From positions 965,671-1,029,670 of the forward strand of contig WBMV01004765.1 of the NCBI GenBank assembly GCA_013396655.1: 64,000 bases of DNA, read 5' to 3'. Below the pieces are notes generated by a model. The model ran no database searches. It was not told where the DNA came from and was given only the letters and a program-made list of their open reading frames with translations. Positions 13,274 to 24,890 of this stretch are shown here, in pieces. This stretch comes from Campylorhamphus procurvoides (taxonomy: Eukaryota > Chordata > Aves > Passeriformes > Dendrocolaptidae). The position numbers were made by a program, and so were the translations under genes. Each line of letters begins with the position of its first letter. Within the stretch, counting starts at the first letter, position 1.

Positions 13274-13540
13274 AGTGACAGGATCTGAGAGAACAGGACC
13301 ATGCTGTATCAGGGGAAGTGGAGGTTAGGTATTAGGAAAGTGCTCTTCACACAGAGGGTGGCTGGGCACTGGAATGGGCTCCCCAGGGAGGGTCACAGCA
13401 CCAAGCCTGACAATTCAAGAAGTATTTGGACAATGCTGTCAAGCCCACAGAGTGATTCTTGAGGTTCTCCTGTGCAGGGCCAGGAGTTGGATTTTGATAA
13501 TCCTTATAGATCCCTTTCAGCTCACGATATTCTGTGACCC
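13274..13540 (+). mobile_element. CR1 LINE 3' fragment
   Basis: Sense-orientation CR1 tail with 'gaggttaggtattaggaaag', 'cacagagggtggctgggcac', 'gaatgggctccccagggagg' and 'gtgattcttgaggttctcctg', ending 'gatattctgtgacc'. The 'tcctgtgcagggccaggag' variant is shared with the fragment at 45225-45323, which suggests one subfamily. Confidence 0.92.
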
Positions 13541-14052
13541 TGATTCATTGCATTTGGTCTGGGTTTAGGTTGCTGAGGAAAACAAAAGCTAAGTTCCCTT
13601 AGTTCCTTCTAATACATTAAAAATGTGTCATGTCATTTACTATTTTCTGGCACACAGTGTTTCTGTTTCTGACTGCCCATCACTCCCAGGACTAGTTCTG
13701 TGTCTCCTCTCTGCAGACATAGCAGAACTTTCTCCACCATCACACAGTGGGTACATCTGGGGTAGCAAGACAGCAGTCTCTACTTCATGCCCTATTCAGG
13801 GTCCAGCCCTCTCTGGTGAGAACTAGCTCTCCATAGGAATGGGCAGGCAAGCCTTTATGCCCACATGTTTCCAAACCTCTGGAGGCTGGCAGTAAAGGTG
13901 TGCCCCACAGGTGAATTCCCATTGTGCAGCAGCTCCTGTCTTAGTAATTGAACCAAGACTATCAATTCATTTTCCTTGGCTCAACAAAGAGATATCAGGC
14001 AGCCACTAATTTCACCCACTGCCAACAGAGACAGGATTCAAATTCCATGTAT

Positions 14053-14070
14053 AATTATTATTATTATTAC
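14053..14070. repeat. (ATT)n microsatellite
   Basis: Short trinucleotide run (about six units) in the intron, with no nearby gene signal. Confidence 0.85.
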
Positions 14071-15529
14071 CCAAGCTAATTCTGTAGGGGAGGAGTTGCT
14101 GGCATGATAACATGACAGCCTTATCTATCAGCTTGTCAGTGACTAGCAGCACTGCTGATGGGCAGGTTGCTGCTCTGGACCAGTGAGTCCAGTGTCAATC
14201 CTGATCACAGCAGACACCAGCCAGTGGCACTGGGCAAGTTCAAGGCTTCACTTGTGCAGGGAAAGAAAAGGACTGGCTTCCCACACCTCAATGTCTGATA
14301 ATTCAGGCCTGAAAGGTGTCAGAGAAGAGGAATTTAGAGAGGAGTTGGATCAGGACAACAAAAGGAGGGACCTGCCTGAACCTCTGAAAGGCCCAGGATG
14401 AAAACCAAGCTTCACATTCAGTCCAGACAAACACTATGCCTTAGAAATGTGCCTGGCTCAGCTACCCTGGGGTTAAGTTCCTCACCACAGGAAATCTCTG
14501 GCTGTGTTCTCTTTGTCCACCCTAAATCTCTAGGTGAGAGCTTTCCTGTTCATATTTTGTATCAGCAGTTCCAAAACTGCAACAGTGAGCACCTGAGACA
14601 TCATTATGACTGGGAAGCATTTATTTGACCCATTTGTAACAATCTGCCATGTGCCATAAACCACGCTTTACTGGTAAAATAAATAAGTGAAGGAATGCAC
14701 TCATTAAAAATATAATAACAAGTTGCCATCTTCAATTGTAGTCTAAGCTCCTTTAATGATACCATGTACTTCCAATGACCATGCTGCAGCTGTAATGAAT
14801 GAGGTTGTTTAAGGCAGTTGTGTGAGTCTTTCCAGAGCCAAAGTGTTTTCTCCTCTGATCGGGAGGAAGGTGTGAACACAAATTAGGCTCTATGCCGAAG
14901 TTTAAAGTAGCACCTATGTGAGTTAAGACCTTGAGCTTTATTTTTAAAGATGGCTTAAACTAAGCTCCCACAAAATGTGGACTTAATAGCTTTTAAAACC
15001 TGACCCTGACTTCTGTGATTGTGGCCTTAGGCAAAGAGAGGGAAGTCTGGCCCTGACTTTGCTATTGAATTAGTTGGTCACCTTGGCTAGCCACATCCAC
15101 CTGTCTGCATTTCTGAGTCTTCTGTGTCTTTCTTGCTATGTTCACTGAAAGGTCTTCCTTGTCACATGTCTCTCATCATGTTTTTGCTCAGCATCCATCT
15201 CAGATGGAACCTGACTAGGGATGGGGCTTGGAGGTGGGGCTATTAAGAGAATAATGAAGATACTCTTGGTTTCCACAACTACAACTACTATATTGTCCTA
15301 AACAAGCATGTACAATACCTGGAGATGCTACCAAAATTGGTTTTCCTATAAACAGGATGAAGCAGAGGGCACAAAAGACCTGGATTTCTTTGCTCTTTTA
15401 ATGCATAGGGGAAGAGAAAATGGGACAACCTGTCTTTAACTGAGCGGTGTCCACCCCTAAATGGCAAAACGAGACTATAAAACACAGGATCAGCCTCTGT
15501 TTTCTGCCAGATCAGCACATTCTTTCTGT

Positions 15530-15730
15530 TATTGCAGTTATTGTTGTGTCTGAATACCTAATTAATTACAACAGTAAACGCTGGCTTCTTTAATCACAGC
15601 ATCAGCTGTCCTAATCAATCTTAATAATATGGAATCTGTAGTATGGCACCCATGAATTTTAATCTACATAAATTTCTTAAGACCTCTCGCAAGCTTGTTG
15701 TACGAAATGATATAATTATGGATATAGATT
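15530..15730. other. Conserved-looking non-coding block with TAAT cores
   Basis: AT-rich but non-repetitive DNA with the homeodomain-type palindromic string TAATTAATTA at 15559-15568 and further TAAT cores at 'cctaatcaatcttaataat' and 'gatataattatgg'. The density of such cores without simple repeats is typical of vertebrate conserved non-coding elements. Function is inferred only. Confidence 0.35.
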
Positions 15731-16559
15731 AGGGCTGTAGAGAGTGATTTAAATTGGATTTAAGGAGAAGGTGAATAGAGCCCTCCCACTCAGTTATTTA
15801 TTTATTTTAATCCTGGCCCTCACATAGATTTTTTTTTTGCTATCATTATGTTATTACCCCCCACACTAACTGAACAGCACTGCCTCTCTTTAATCACCCT
15901 CCTCCTCTATCCACCTTCCCAAAGGTGATAGTGGCCAAGCTGCAGCTCCTGGGAGAGATGTAAAATACCTCCAGCACAGCAGAAGGAAAGAATATATGGG
16001 GCAGAGCACAAAGCTGTGAATCCAGTTCATAAAATGCAGTTTCAGACCCCTATAGGAAGCATCTCTGCAAAATAGAGTGAAATATATGGGATTGAGCATG
16101 TCTGTCCGAAAATGCACAGACTATCAGAAGGAGGGAGTGGGGAGAATATCATACAGGTGTAAGCTGACTCCTTCCACCAAAGTGAAATCCTAAGGTGCCT
16201 TAGGGGGCCTAAAATATGCAAGCCCTTGCTTTTGTTTCTCACAAGCACTGGCCCGCTCTGGTTTCAGAGAGCAGATCACTTTGGCCTTCTCATACCCTGA
16301 GCTGGGACAGGAAAGCGGTCCATAGTTCACTGAAGGGTATGGAAATCCCCTTTTGATGGCTTAGGCAGTAACCATCATCATTTTCTCTCACCAGCCCACT
16401 AGCTTCAGTGCGGATCCTCCTGATTTACACCCCTGATCATCACAGCAGACTCCAGCCCTCTGTCCCCTACAACCATTTTCACCTGAGGCTCCCATATAAC
16501 AGCTTGTCTTGGCCAGGCACTGTAGCACGGCTACTGACATCTCAGGAAGGATTCTTTAT

Positions 16560-16930
16560 AGAGCATCACTTAAACCAGTTTTATTTATTTTTAACAATGT
16601 GCTTCATTCTGCTGCCTCCATTCATTCACTCTCTGACAAAAGCTAAATGTCAGGCCCAACACTAACGGAATGCCCCTTTAAAAAGTTGGATTTCAATCTA
16701 GAGATATATCAGTAGTAAGAAAGTTTCCTGGTGTTAATTTTAAAGCACTGGTATTTCATGCTGACTTGGGAAATCATCCTCGGTTTTTGGCATCAGGCAG
16801 AGGATTTGGAAAGTGACATTAGTGGGTCTACTTTCTTTGAAGGACTTGGGAGTCATTTCTTGACTTCTGCCTAATGAATAAGTGCTGCCTTCGTTAAATT
16901 TATATTTATGGCCATCTAGTAGGTCATTGG
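16560..16930. other. Conserved-looking non-coding block
   Basis: Repeat-free intronic segment with motifs such as 'ggtgttaattttaaagcac', 'tgcctaatgaataagtgctg' and 'gttaaatttatatttatggc'. The texture resembles a conserved non-coding element. No open frame supports coding. Confidence 0.25.
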
Positions 16931-19900
16931 CTTGTTTTATGTCTTCAGGTTTATGGAAGGTTATCTGCCATGGTCACCTTGTGGCATCTTGGCCAGGATC
17001 GTCTTGCAAAGAGACAATTGTATCTGAGCAGGATTTTTCCCGTGGAGATATGGAAATGATCAAATTAATATAGAGGAGATGTCCAGGGATAAGGCTCTTG
17101 CCCTGAGCTGCCAAATGAAGTTACTATTAGCATCTGTTTTCACAGTACACCTTTACTTTGCCCTGGCAGGGCCAGATCCTCAGCTCCTGCAAAGCATCAA
17201 GGCCACAGGGACTCAGCAGGGCTGACGTGATTGATAGTTGTCCTCTGGCCTCTCAGGAGCCTCTCTGCATTTTTCCTTTCACCAGGTGATCCTCAGCATG
17301 TACTTTACAACACCTTTAGTCTTGGAAATGTCTGTAAGTGGGACATGATGTCTCCATGAGTCTGGCCACAAGGAAAGCTGCTACAGATGTTATCGATAGG
17401 TATATTTGCTCAGAGAGTTACGAGCACATCCGAGGTCTTTGGATGATGTTACAACTTAGAGACTTGCTAGTTCTGGTTCAAATGGTCCTTTAAGGTGCTT
17501 TATGATCTCCATGTCCTTCATCTAGTGCCTCCTATATCCCTATAGCTCTTCCCAGCTCATACTCAGCTGTTTACCTTGTGGGCCACTGTGGGCTTGCACT
17601 CTAGCACAGGCAGCACACACAGCTGAGGAGCTGAGGTCTGTTGCCAGCCCCATATGTGCAATAACAAAGAAGAGTGGCAAACTGGATGGGGAGACAGAGT
17701 GGCCGAGACACAGTAATAACACTCCTACCCAATGATCTATCTGAAGGCCACAGGGGTGCACAACCTATGAAGTTGTGTGTCTTACAAAGGAATAAAGCAA
17801 CCTTGCCTCATGGTCTCCTTGTGCTGGGACACAGAAATGGCTCATGTCTCCCCATCACTTTGAATTTTAGCATGTGGTGTGCTACCTCCAAACATACCCC
17901 CTGCGGTAGGATGATTCTGGATCGTGAACAGCTTGTACATCTGAGCCCTTGCTGAAATTCTCAGAGGTCATAAGTATGCAAGAAGGTTGTCACTTGACTG
18001 AACACAGCATGGCCACAACTTCCTCAAATGTCTAATTTTTGTCTTGAGATTTCTGGATCAATACCAGTTGTTGGCTTCCTTCATGCAACAGCTGGGAATG
18101 CAGGCAGTTAGGCCCCTTGCTAGGTTTAATTCCTCTGGCAGACTGAGCAGGAGCATGAAGATATGCTCATGGCTACCTAAGATGCCTTGGCTCCCTGGCT
18201 GGGTGTCCAGCCAGCCCTAAAGTCTGTGTCCCTTCATCTTCATAGGCTGCGTTGGCCAGCACGGACACATCCACTGTACTGAAGACATATCTTCCTTTGC
18301 TGAGTAAACACAATCTTCAAGCTAACAAAGGAGAGCTCTTCAGTGAGCAGAGGTTGTCACTTTTGTTTTTAAGGGCCTCCAAGTTAAATTCCTGTTGGTT
18401 GTGACTTACCAAACTGCTTTTCCCAAGTGGTGAAAGGTAGGGTGTGAGACCACACATAAAACACAGAGCCCAAAGTCGAGTTGTTCCATCCCAAGAGGCA
18501 CTTGAGGCTCTGTTCTTTACAACAGCATCCAGGCATGGCTGGGTCAGTGTTAGGGCCCTATGTGCTACAACAGCTACTTTGCATCTCCTTTTCCTATAAA
18601 GAAGTGATTTCCAGCTTGGAACAAAGCTGACTGAAACAAGGACAGAATCTTCCCACTGGCTTGCACGTGCTGCAAGCCGAGGGGAAATTCCATGCATGAT
18701 CTGGGGCACAAGGCAGCCTCATGAGAAAGAAACAACTGTTTAAATGTTACCTTTGATGACAAGTCATTAATACTGAGGAAAATAATGAACTCTCAAAGCT
18801 TTAATGTGGAGGGGGGAAAGGCTGCATTTAACGTCCTGTTGTCAGAAACACTTTAAATAAAGTATTTGTCCAGTTCTAATATTTAATCTGAAAGGTGAAC
18901 CATGATTTTCAGTGTATATTTCCTAAGCAGAATGTGTCTTAGTTCTGATGGTCAAAGTATGGCTCCAAAGGCAGGTGAGATATCTACAGATGGGGTAAGG
19001 AAGCAGCTCTGCAGTGAGCCCGGTGGTCCTGTTCAGCATAGACTCTGCTATAGTTGGAAGATTGAGCATTTCCCATATATTCCCAGATAAGTGAAGAAAT
19101 AAAGGAAAGAAGGACAGCCAGAAAGGTCCTGCTTAGTGACCTCTCCTGTATCAGCAAAGTGATGGCTGTTGCTAATTGTCAGCAGGTCAGAGAGAGAACA
19201 AGCATGCCCAAACCAGGCTCATCTGGAAAGGAATGAAATGCTGTAACTGTGTTTCCTGAGCAGCAAATACAATTTCTTCTTCTAGCTCTATAAACAGATG
19301 AGTGCAATGAGGGAAGTGCAGTTGCCTTTAGAGAAGAGATGGGAGATTATTTCCTTTACTGCAGTCTGAAAGACCATAGCTGGCTTACAAAGATTAGCTT
19401 ATTTCACCACAGGTTCCCTCACCTTTCTCAGGAGATATCTTCTACCTGACAGGACTTGTTCATTTTGGAGGGTCCAAGTTATTATGATACATTCTCCCAA
19501 AGGGGTGCGGGAACTGGTGTATCACACAACTTTTCATAGCTGTTGAGCTTTCTTTTGCAATATGATCAACATTCTGTTTTTCAAGGAAAACAGTTTTGAG
19601 CAGAGGTTAAAAATAATAGACTTTAGCTGGTTTCTTCTTCAAGAAGACAGGAGTAAGTAGAAAAAATTTTTATATTTTCCAACAATTTCCTCCAGTATCC
19701 TGGAACAACTACTCTTTAAAAATGTAGCTTTGCACCTCTACTGTGCCTTCCACCAATCTCCCACAGGCTTTAATGTATTCTTCTCACACATCCCGTCATA
19801 GAGAAGTGAAAATCCTTATAGTAGGACAGCGCTTTCCAATTTCACATACACACATATTGAGGGACTAGCCAAAAGTCATCCAGGTAATCATTCCAACCTA

Positions 19901-21326
19901 AGACTGCAATCCCACTTATTTCTTCCTGTGACTACCTCATCCTCAAAGTCCACGTGATCCAGTAATGTCCAAAATGAACAGAAGCTGCCAAGCTTTAGCC
20001 AGCTAATTGGGTTTGCTGCCTCAAAGTTTGGTCTTCTCACCATTCCTCCTTGTATTTTAGGAGAAAAGTGCAAGACCTTACAAGCTTCTATCATGACCAA
20101 TAGTGATCTTTAAAGTTAAGTTTCAAGCTGGTATTTCTATCTGTAAGAAAACACTTTATCCATGTTCCTTGGGTCTGTAATACTCACGTTTGACAACCTC
20201 CCCCACACTTTGCCATACAGTCAGTGTCTCTCCTTGGATAGGTGTATGGCACCAGATTTCCTTCCAAGAGGCCCCCACCTTTGCATCCTCCAAGCCTTGC
20301 CTCCAGCCACATCTCTGTGCGGGTAAGAAGGAAAAAGGTGGGATGGATGTGGGAAAGTGGCAGCTCCCTAAGGGATCATCCTACAAGGAATAAGCCGAAG
20401 GGACTGTGTAAATGTAAAACTGTGCAGCACCAATAAATACAAATTAAACTCATAACAAGAAGTGAAATATTAGGGCCAAGGTGACATTTGGACTGGAGGT
20501 TCAGCCAAGCTTTGCTTTAAATTTTTTATTGCTGCAGATAAAGAAAGAGCTTATCCAACACGTTTCTCTCTTTTTTTCCTCCCTATCAACCAAAGGAGAA
20601 AAAGAAAAAAACCTCTTAACTAGCTTTGGTTGTATTTGAGCAAGACTTCAAAGTTTCATAAAAATAAACAGTTTTAGTGGGGAGGAATGTGCACTTGTAA
20701 AGAGAGAAAACGCACTTTGAAGCCAGCAAGAAACTGCATGCCTTACGCAGAAATTCACAGCATCCTCCCTGGAGCAGACAAGTGGTGTCCCCCCCCACCC
20801 CAAGCAGCTTCTTCTCTCTCACAAGGGGCTGCCTGGCAGCAACACAGTCCTTCAAAGGGATGTGGGGATGACAGGAGCCACTGCTTTGTTCTCTTCTCCT
20901 TCCTCCTGCTATGCCCCTGTTGTTTTCTGCTCTGATTGAAAGTTTCATGTGACTGTAGCTGTCACTGAGATCTGAGTTTGCGCAGCACCTAGCACAGTGT
21001 CAGTCCTGGCTTAAGATGAGGGCTCTTTTGGGGTTGATTACTGCCATGCCAAAAATCTGCATGATCAGTGCAGATCCATAATTTAAGCTTGGGAAAGGAG
21101 GAGAGAGGTTTATTTGCCCTCTGCTCCGAGGTCTCACAGGGTGATGGCTGGGGGACAGAACCCTCTTGAACGTCCTGGGGGGCTCTGTGCAGTCCTGTCC
21201 ATAGAGCGAGGAGAGACAGCCCCTGGGTCTGTCTGTCTCATACCACATATTGATGATGAAAGAAAAAGGGAGAGTACCTATCATGTTTTAACGCCTTAAT
21301 TCCTTCTCTCTCTTATGTCTCCACAG

Positions 21327-21389
21327 CACAGAGCCCCACTGCAGCAGATCCCTTGCAGCAAGCCTACGCTGGAGTGCAGCAGTACGCAG
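21327..21389 (+). CDS. CELF4: CELF4 coding exon, linker region (63 nt)
   Basis: A 63-nt exon, phase 1 at both ends. It encodes [16 protein letters not shown] followed by VQQYA, a CELF4 hallmark. The acceptor CTCCACAG follows a strong pyrimidine tract. The donor is GCAG|GTCGTT, which keeps GT but is poor at positions +3 to +6 compared with the other introns. If the intron were retained, the frame would read Gly-Arg and stop at TAG 21395-21397. From memory, mammalian CELF4 has a form with Gly-Pro inserted at this junction. The bases here do not offer an obvious donor for that form. Skipping this exon keeps frame. Confidence 0.95.
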
Positions 21390-21771
21390 GTCGTTAGTAT
21401 TAACACTTTCTCCCAATAAACCTTTCTCTTCTGTAAAACCAACAATCTCCGAACACACCTCAAGGGGTGAGGGAAGGGTGGTGTTTACTGAGGGGAAAGC
21501 TGGGGGTCACAGACCCCCAGATGCAGTTTTACACAAAGAAAGCAACCTCCTCCCCTTTCCCAGGGAAATGCTCCCACTCACCTGTACCTCAGTGAAGCTT
21601 CATTGCCAGGACCATGTCCAGTTTGCCTTAGCACAGTGCACATGTGCAAAATCACACCATTTCCTTGGAGGCCACTTTCTGTAGCAGGTCTCCTGAGTGC
21701 AGTAGCAAACAGGGAAAATAGGCAACCAGATCCTGAAAAACCACTGCTGCTGTATATGGTATGGTATGGAA

Positions 21772-21778
21772 TGCATGC
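21772..21778 (+). promoter_or_regulatory. UGCAUG (Rbfox-type) element downstream of the 63-nt exon
   Basis: TGCATGC lies 383 nt downstream of the donor at 21389. Rbfox proteins bind (U)GCAUG and usually promote inclusion of an upstream exon. A single hexamer is expected by chance every few kilobases, so the assignment is weak. Confidence 0.25.
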
Positions 21779-22135
21779 ACATACCCATTTTGTTAGGGTA
21801 TGTCTACTGGCCATAGTCCAGTTACTTCATCTTAGAGGCTTGCTTAGGAGCTATGCAGACATCCTCCCAGCTTCCCAGCAGATTTCTCTGCAGCTCCCAC
21901 TGGATCAGCCTCCACTCATGTTGCCCTGTATTCTGAGCAGCTCCTTTGCAGTTGATGGACTGACACCAGCCAAAGTGACCTGGTGCAGACCACGACCCCG
22001 CCGTGTTCAGCCTCCCCTCATGAGGTGTCCATGGCCAACGTTGCGAGGAAGCTGCCACCCCAAAGTCATTATTTCCTGTGGTAACTGGAGTGATCATGGG
22101 CTCCCGCTGAGGAATGGCTATTATCTCATGTCAGC

Positions 22136-22270
22136 GCTGTATCTGGAAACTTAATTTAATTCTCCATGTAGGGCTTCATTTGCTGGTGTTTTAGTTATTG
22201 TCATTTATTGCTTGTGAGGTTTGATAGATGGGAAGCAGCTCAACCCTTTGAGCTGTTAATTAACCCCTCT
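22136..22270. other. Conserved-looking non-coding block
   Basis: It contains 'cttaatttaattctcc', 'gttattgtcatttattgc', 'tttgatagatggg' and the palindrome TTAATTAA at 22256-22263. Homeodomain- and TALE-type cores are clustered in about 130 nt of non-repetitive sequence. Candidate intronic enhancer by appearance only. Confidence 0.3.
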
Positions 22271-22439
22271 GCACACACATGGCCCCTATCCCCTTCTCTC
22301 TGGTCTTGCAGCTGACCCATACTCTGTATTTTTAGCAGCAAGGCACATCATCTACCATCTGTGTTAGTGAATGGCTCCCCTTGTTTGCTTGGTGGGGGAG
22401 CTGAGATGGGGAAAATTGTTTAATTGCTGCTCACTGTTT

Positions 22440-22600
22440 CCACTGTGTTTGTGTGAGAGAGAGGAAATCTCGATGGACATGAAAGAAAATGTATATCCGA
22501 GAGTGTACGTGCATTTGTGTCTATACAGTGTGTGGGCACATGAAGGGAGGAAACACACATGTGTACTGTGTTTATGAGCATGGGAATTAATCAGGGTGCA
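22440..22600 (+). promoter_or_regulatory. GU-rich intronic tract upstream of the 81-nt exon
   Basis: Many UGU/GUGU runs in the sense RNA ('ctgtgtttgtgtgagag', 'gtgcatttgtgtctatac', 'cagtgtgtgggcac', 'catgtgtactgtgttta'), about 415-575 nt upstream of the exon at 23015. GU-rich RNA is the known binding preference of CELF proteins, so autoregulation is possible but unproven. Confidence 0.3.
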
Positions 22601-23014
22601 AGGGAGATTACATGAGGGAAATGTCCATGCTCTCTGAATGTGGCTGGCAGCACGGGCCTCTCTGCTCTGAGCTCGAGAAGGGATGTGTTTGTGTCACCAT
22701 CTGGAATGGTTATGCATCTCTGCTGGGAGAGATCCCCGCAGAGACCCCCATTTACACTGCATGGCTCTCCTCAGTGTTGCTGCTGACAAAGCTGAAGGGA
22801 GAGAGGGTGTGTGCTCAGGGCCACACAGCACCTCCTGGAGCACAACTGTGGTTCTTCTGCCACATCTCAGGCTGCACAAGATGGCCCTTCGCAGAGACAA
22901 AATGCAGGGGGGAAGCCCATCTCTAGTTTGGTACGGTAGTTTGGAGTGAAAATTCCTTGCTTCCCAGCACTGAAATCTGTCCTTCTTTCCTCTTTCCCTT
23001 TCTCTTCCCTGTAG

Positions 23015-23095
23015 CTGCTTATCCTGCTGCTTATGGCCAGATTAGCCAAGCGTTCCCACAGCCACCTCCCATGATCCCACAGCAACAGAGAGAAG
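23015..23095 (+). CDS. CELF4: CELF4 coding exon, end of linker (81 nt)
   Basis: An 81-nt exon, phase 1 at both ends. With the preceding G it reads [15 protein letters not shown], then [12 protein letters not shown], and leads directly into RRM3. The acceptor follows one of the longest pyrimidine tracts in the window (22980-23012). The donor GAAG|GTGAGT is strong. Intron retention would add Gly-Glu and stop at TAA 23101-23103. GCATG elements lie 188 and 276 nt downstream. The exon length and phases allow in-frame skipping. Confidence 0.95.
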
Positions 23096-23282
23096 GTGAG
23101 TAAAAGTGGTCCTCTTTTGTGACCCCTGCTCATGCACCTAGAGTATCCATTAAATGATTGTGTTGTCCACTGAGTTTTTCTCCATTTTCCTGTGTGGCAC
23201 CATCATTGTCACCAAGAATAATGTGGAGAAACATCCTCATGGGGAATTGCTGACGAGAACTCCTCAGTCCCCAGGGAGGAGA

Positions 23283-23375
23283 GCATGCAGATGTGCCACG
23301 GAAAGACCTGCTAACAACATAGGCAATAACATGCAGTGGGGGGCTGTGTTTGAGACAAGCAAAAAGAATGCATGC
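23283..23375 (+). promoter_or_regulatory. Pair of GCATG (Rbfox-type) elements downstream of the 81-nt exon
   Basis: GCATG at 23283-23287 and TGCATGC at 23369-23375, 188 and 274-280 nt after the donor. Two copies within 100 nt on the sense strand is a little more than chance. Downstream GCAUG is the classical position for Rbfox-enhanced exon inclusion in neurons. Inference only. Confidence 0.3.
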
Positions 23376-23929
23376 AAAAATTGCAATTGCATTCGAATAA
23401 AGAGCTTGGTAGAAAACTCCTTCATTAAAAGCTCATAACATTATTTCAGACAGCTGCTATTTGGATATCAAGGATCTGCTATTTAGAGTAGCTTCTCTAG
23501 TCCTTTCAGCCTCCGCTGATAATCTGGAAACAGAAATCAAATCTTATAAAGCATAGACTCTATATCAGGATGAGAAAAAGCATGTAGTAAAAGTACCTAC
23601 TTCTTTACAATAACTGTGAGAGGAACCTGGATAGTCTGGTCCACAGGATTGGATGGCTTCAATGAAGACATGAAAACTAAGGAGAGGTGAATGGAACATT
23701 ATTGTATGTAAGTGCTTTGGGATACTTCTATGCCATGTAATATTCCCTCAACAGTCAATGGAGAGCAGTGGAATCCTCAGAGACAACCCACTTGGGTAGC
23801 TCCTTTTGTCTTCCAAAGAGTTCACTGCTCCCTCTTGGCAAGAAGGGACTGCCTGCCTAAGTGGGGCTTTAAAGTTAGGTGCTCCAGCTTAGCAGTCCTC
23901 ATTTTAAATAGTTACATTTTAAATTTTAT

Positions 23930-24060
23930 CCTCTATTAGATCACTAATTCAGATATATTCTATATTATATAAGTTATTATATATATGTAATTACATTTAA
24001 TATTTTAATATAGTGTAAGAGTCAGAATTAAATGAATCGAGATTACACTATCAAACTAAA
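23930..24060. other. AT-rich intronic stretch
   Basis: Almost continuous A/T ('atattctatattatataag', 'ttattatatatatgtaat', 'atttaatattttaatatag'), with no coding or repeat-family signature. It could be a matrix-attachment-like or simply unconstrained AT-rich segment. Confidence 0.5.
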
Positions 24061-24746
24061 ACCTTCTGATGGCCTAGAACTACTTTGGGGGACAAATCTC
24101 ATTCTGTAAGAAAATTAGAAATGTCGACATTTCCATCTAATTTGGAATTAATTTTTTTCCTATGTCAGAATTTCCTGGGGAACACAACTTCCAACTCCTG
24201 ATTAGCTCTAGTACATGTCCCTGCTGTGAGAACAGATGCACAGACCTATCGTATCATTACAGAGATGTTTCCCCCATGCTGAAGGACTTTGCTTTTTATT
24301 ACTTACTGGGGCTAGATTAAGCACAGGACAAAATGGCGAGCGGATCATTGCTCAGTGTAGTGTTGTGCCAGGATCCATCAGAAGCAGGGGAAAGATGTGG
24401 TGCACACCCTGAAGACCCTCTGCCTGAAGATCCCTGTGCTCACAAGGCATGGCATGTCTCTGTGGGTTAGGAGTGAGTGTCACCCAGTGGACAAGTTGTC
24501 TCATAACTCTTTGTTCCTTCCTGTGAGCAGCTGGTCTGAGGATGAGGGTGACTGGGGGCCAGAGATACGAAATGAACAACCAGTCCAATGCAGGTTGACA
24601 TTCCCAGTGTCCCTCATTTTCCTAGAGTGTTAGAATGCTGTGGTTTTCTCTGCTGCTTGCTAGGACGATAGTCTCTGAGACACAACACTCACTTTTAGCA
24701 AGGGGTCAAGACCTTTAAGTATCTTTACCTCTAACAGGAAAACACA

Positions 24747-24890
24747 GCAAGAAGGAGCTCTAATAATAATAATCATAATAATGCCCAGTGCTGAGAAGCG
24801 TACTTTATGTTTGCAAGGATGTGCACAAACATTGATTCGTTAGTGAATCAGCCCTACCACAACAGTAACACCAATGATCACATTGTTAAT
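24747..24890 (+). repeat. (TAA)n microsatellite and possible old L3/MIR-type fragment
   Basis: 'taataataataatcataata' at 24761-24780 is followed by 'ctttatgtttgcaaggatgtg', 'cacaaacattgattcgttag' and 'tgaatcagccc'. The order (AAT run, 'ttgcaaagcgctttacaaac', 'attaattaatcc') is that of widely shared ancient amniote L3/MIR-like repeats. It is heavily degenerate. Confidence 0.4.

Larger units (their letters stand above)
9087..21326 (+). other. CELF4: CELF4 intron, 12.2 kb
   Basis: GTAAGC donor; the acceptor CCACAG follows a long C/T tract (21298-21322). Contents include one sense CR1 fragment (13274-13540), a possible MIR-like core (about 13110-13200), an ATT microsatellite and conserved-looking blocks at 15530-15730 and 16560-16930. 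The rest shows nothing I recognise. Short open frames such as the one on the minus strand at 18317-18709 resemble no known protein. Confidence 0.85.
21390..23014 (+). other. CELF4: CELF4 intron, 1.6 kb
   Basis: The shortest complete intron in the window. It carries TGCATGC at 21772-21778, a conserved-looking AT block at 22136-22270 and a GU-rich stretch at 22440-22600. It ends in a long C/T tract and GTAG acceptor. A 183-codon open frame at 21603-22154 has no recognisable domain and is treated as chance. Confidence 0.85.

Noticed and set aside
18317..18709. 130-codon open frame on the minus strand with repeat-like phrases
   Set aside because: No protein family recognised, and the repeat resemblance could not be tied to a named element.
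21603..22154. 183-codon open frame on the plus strand
   Set aside because: No domain, signal or repeat pattern; no splice or poly(A) context. Intronic chance frame.
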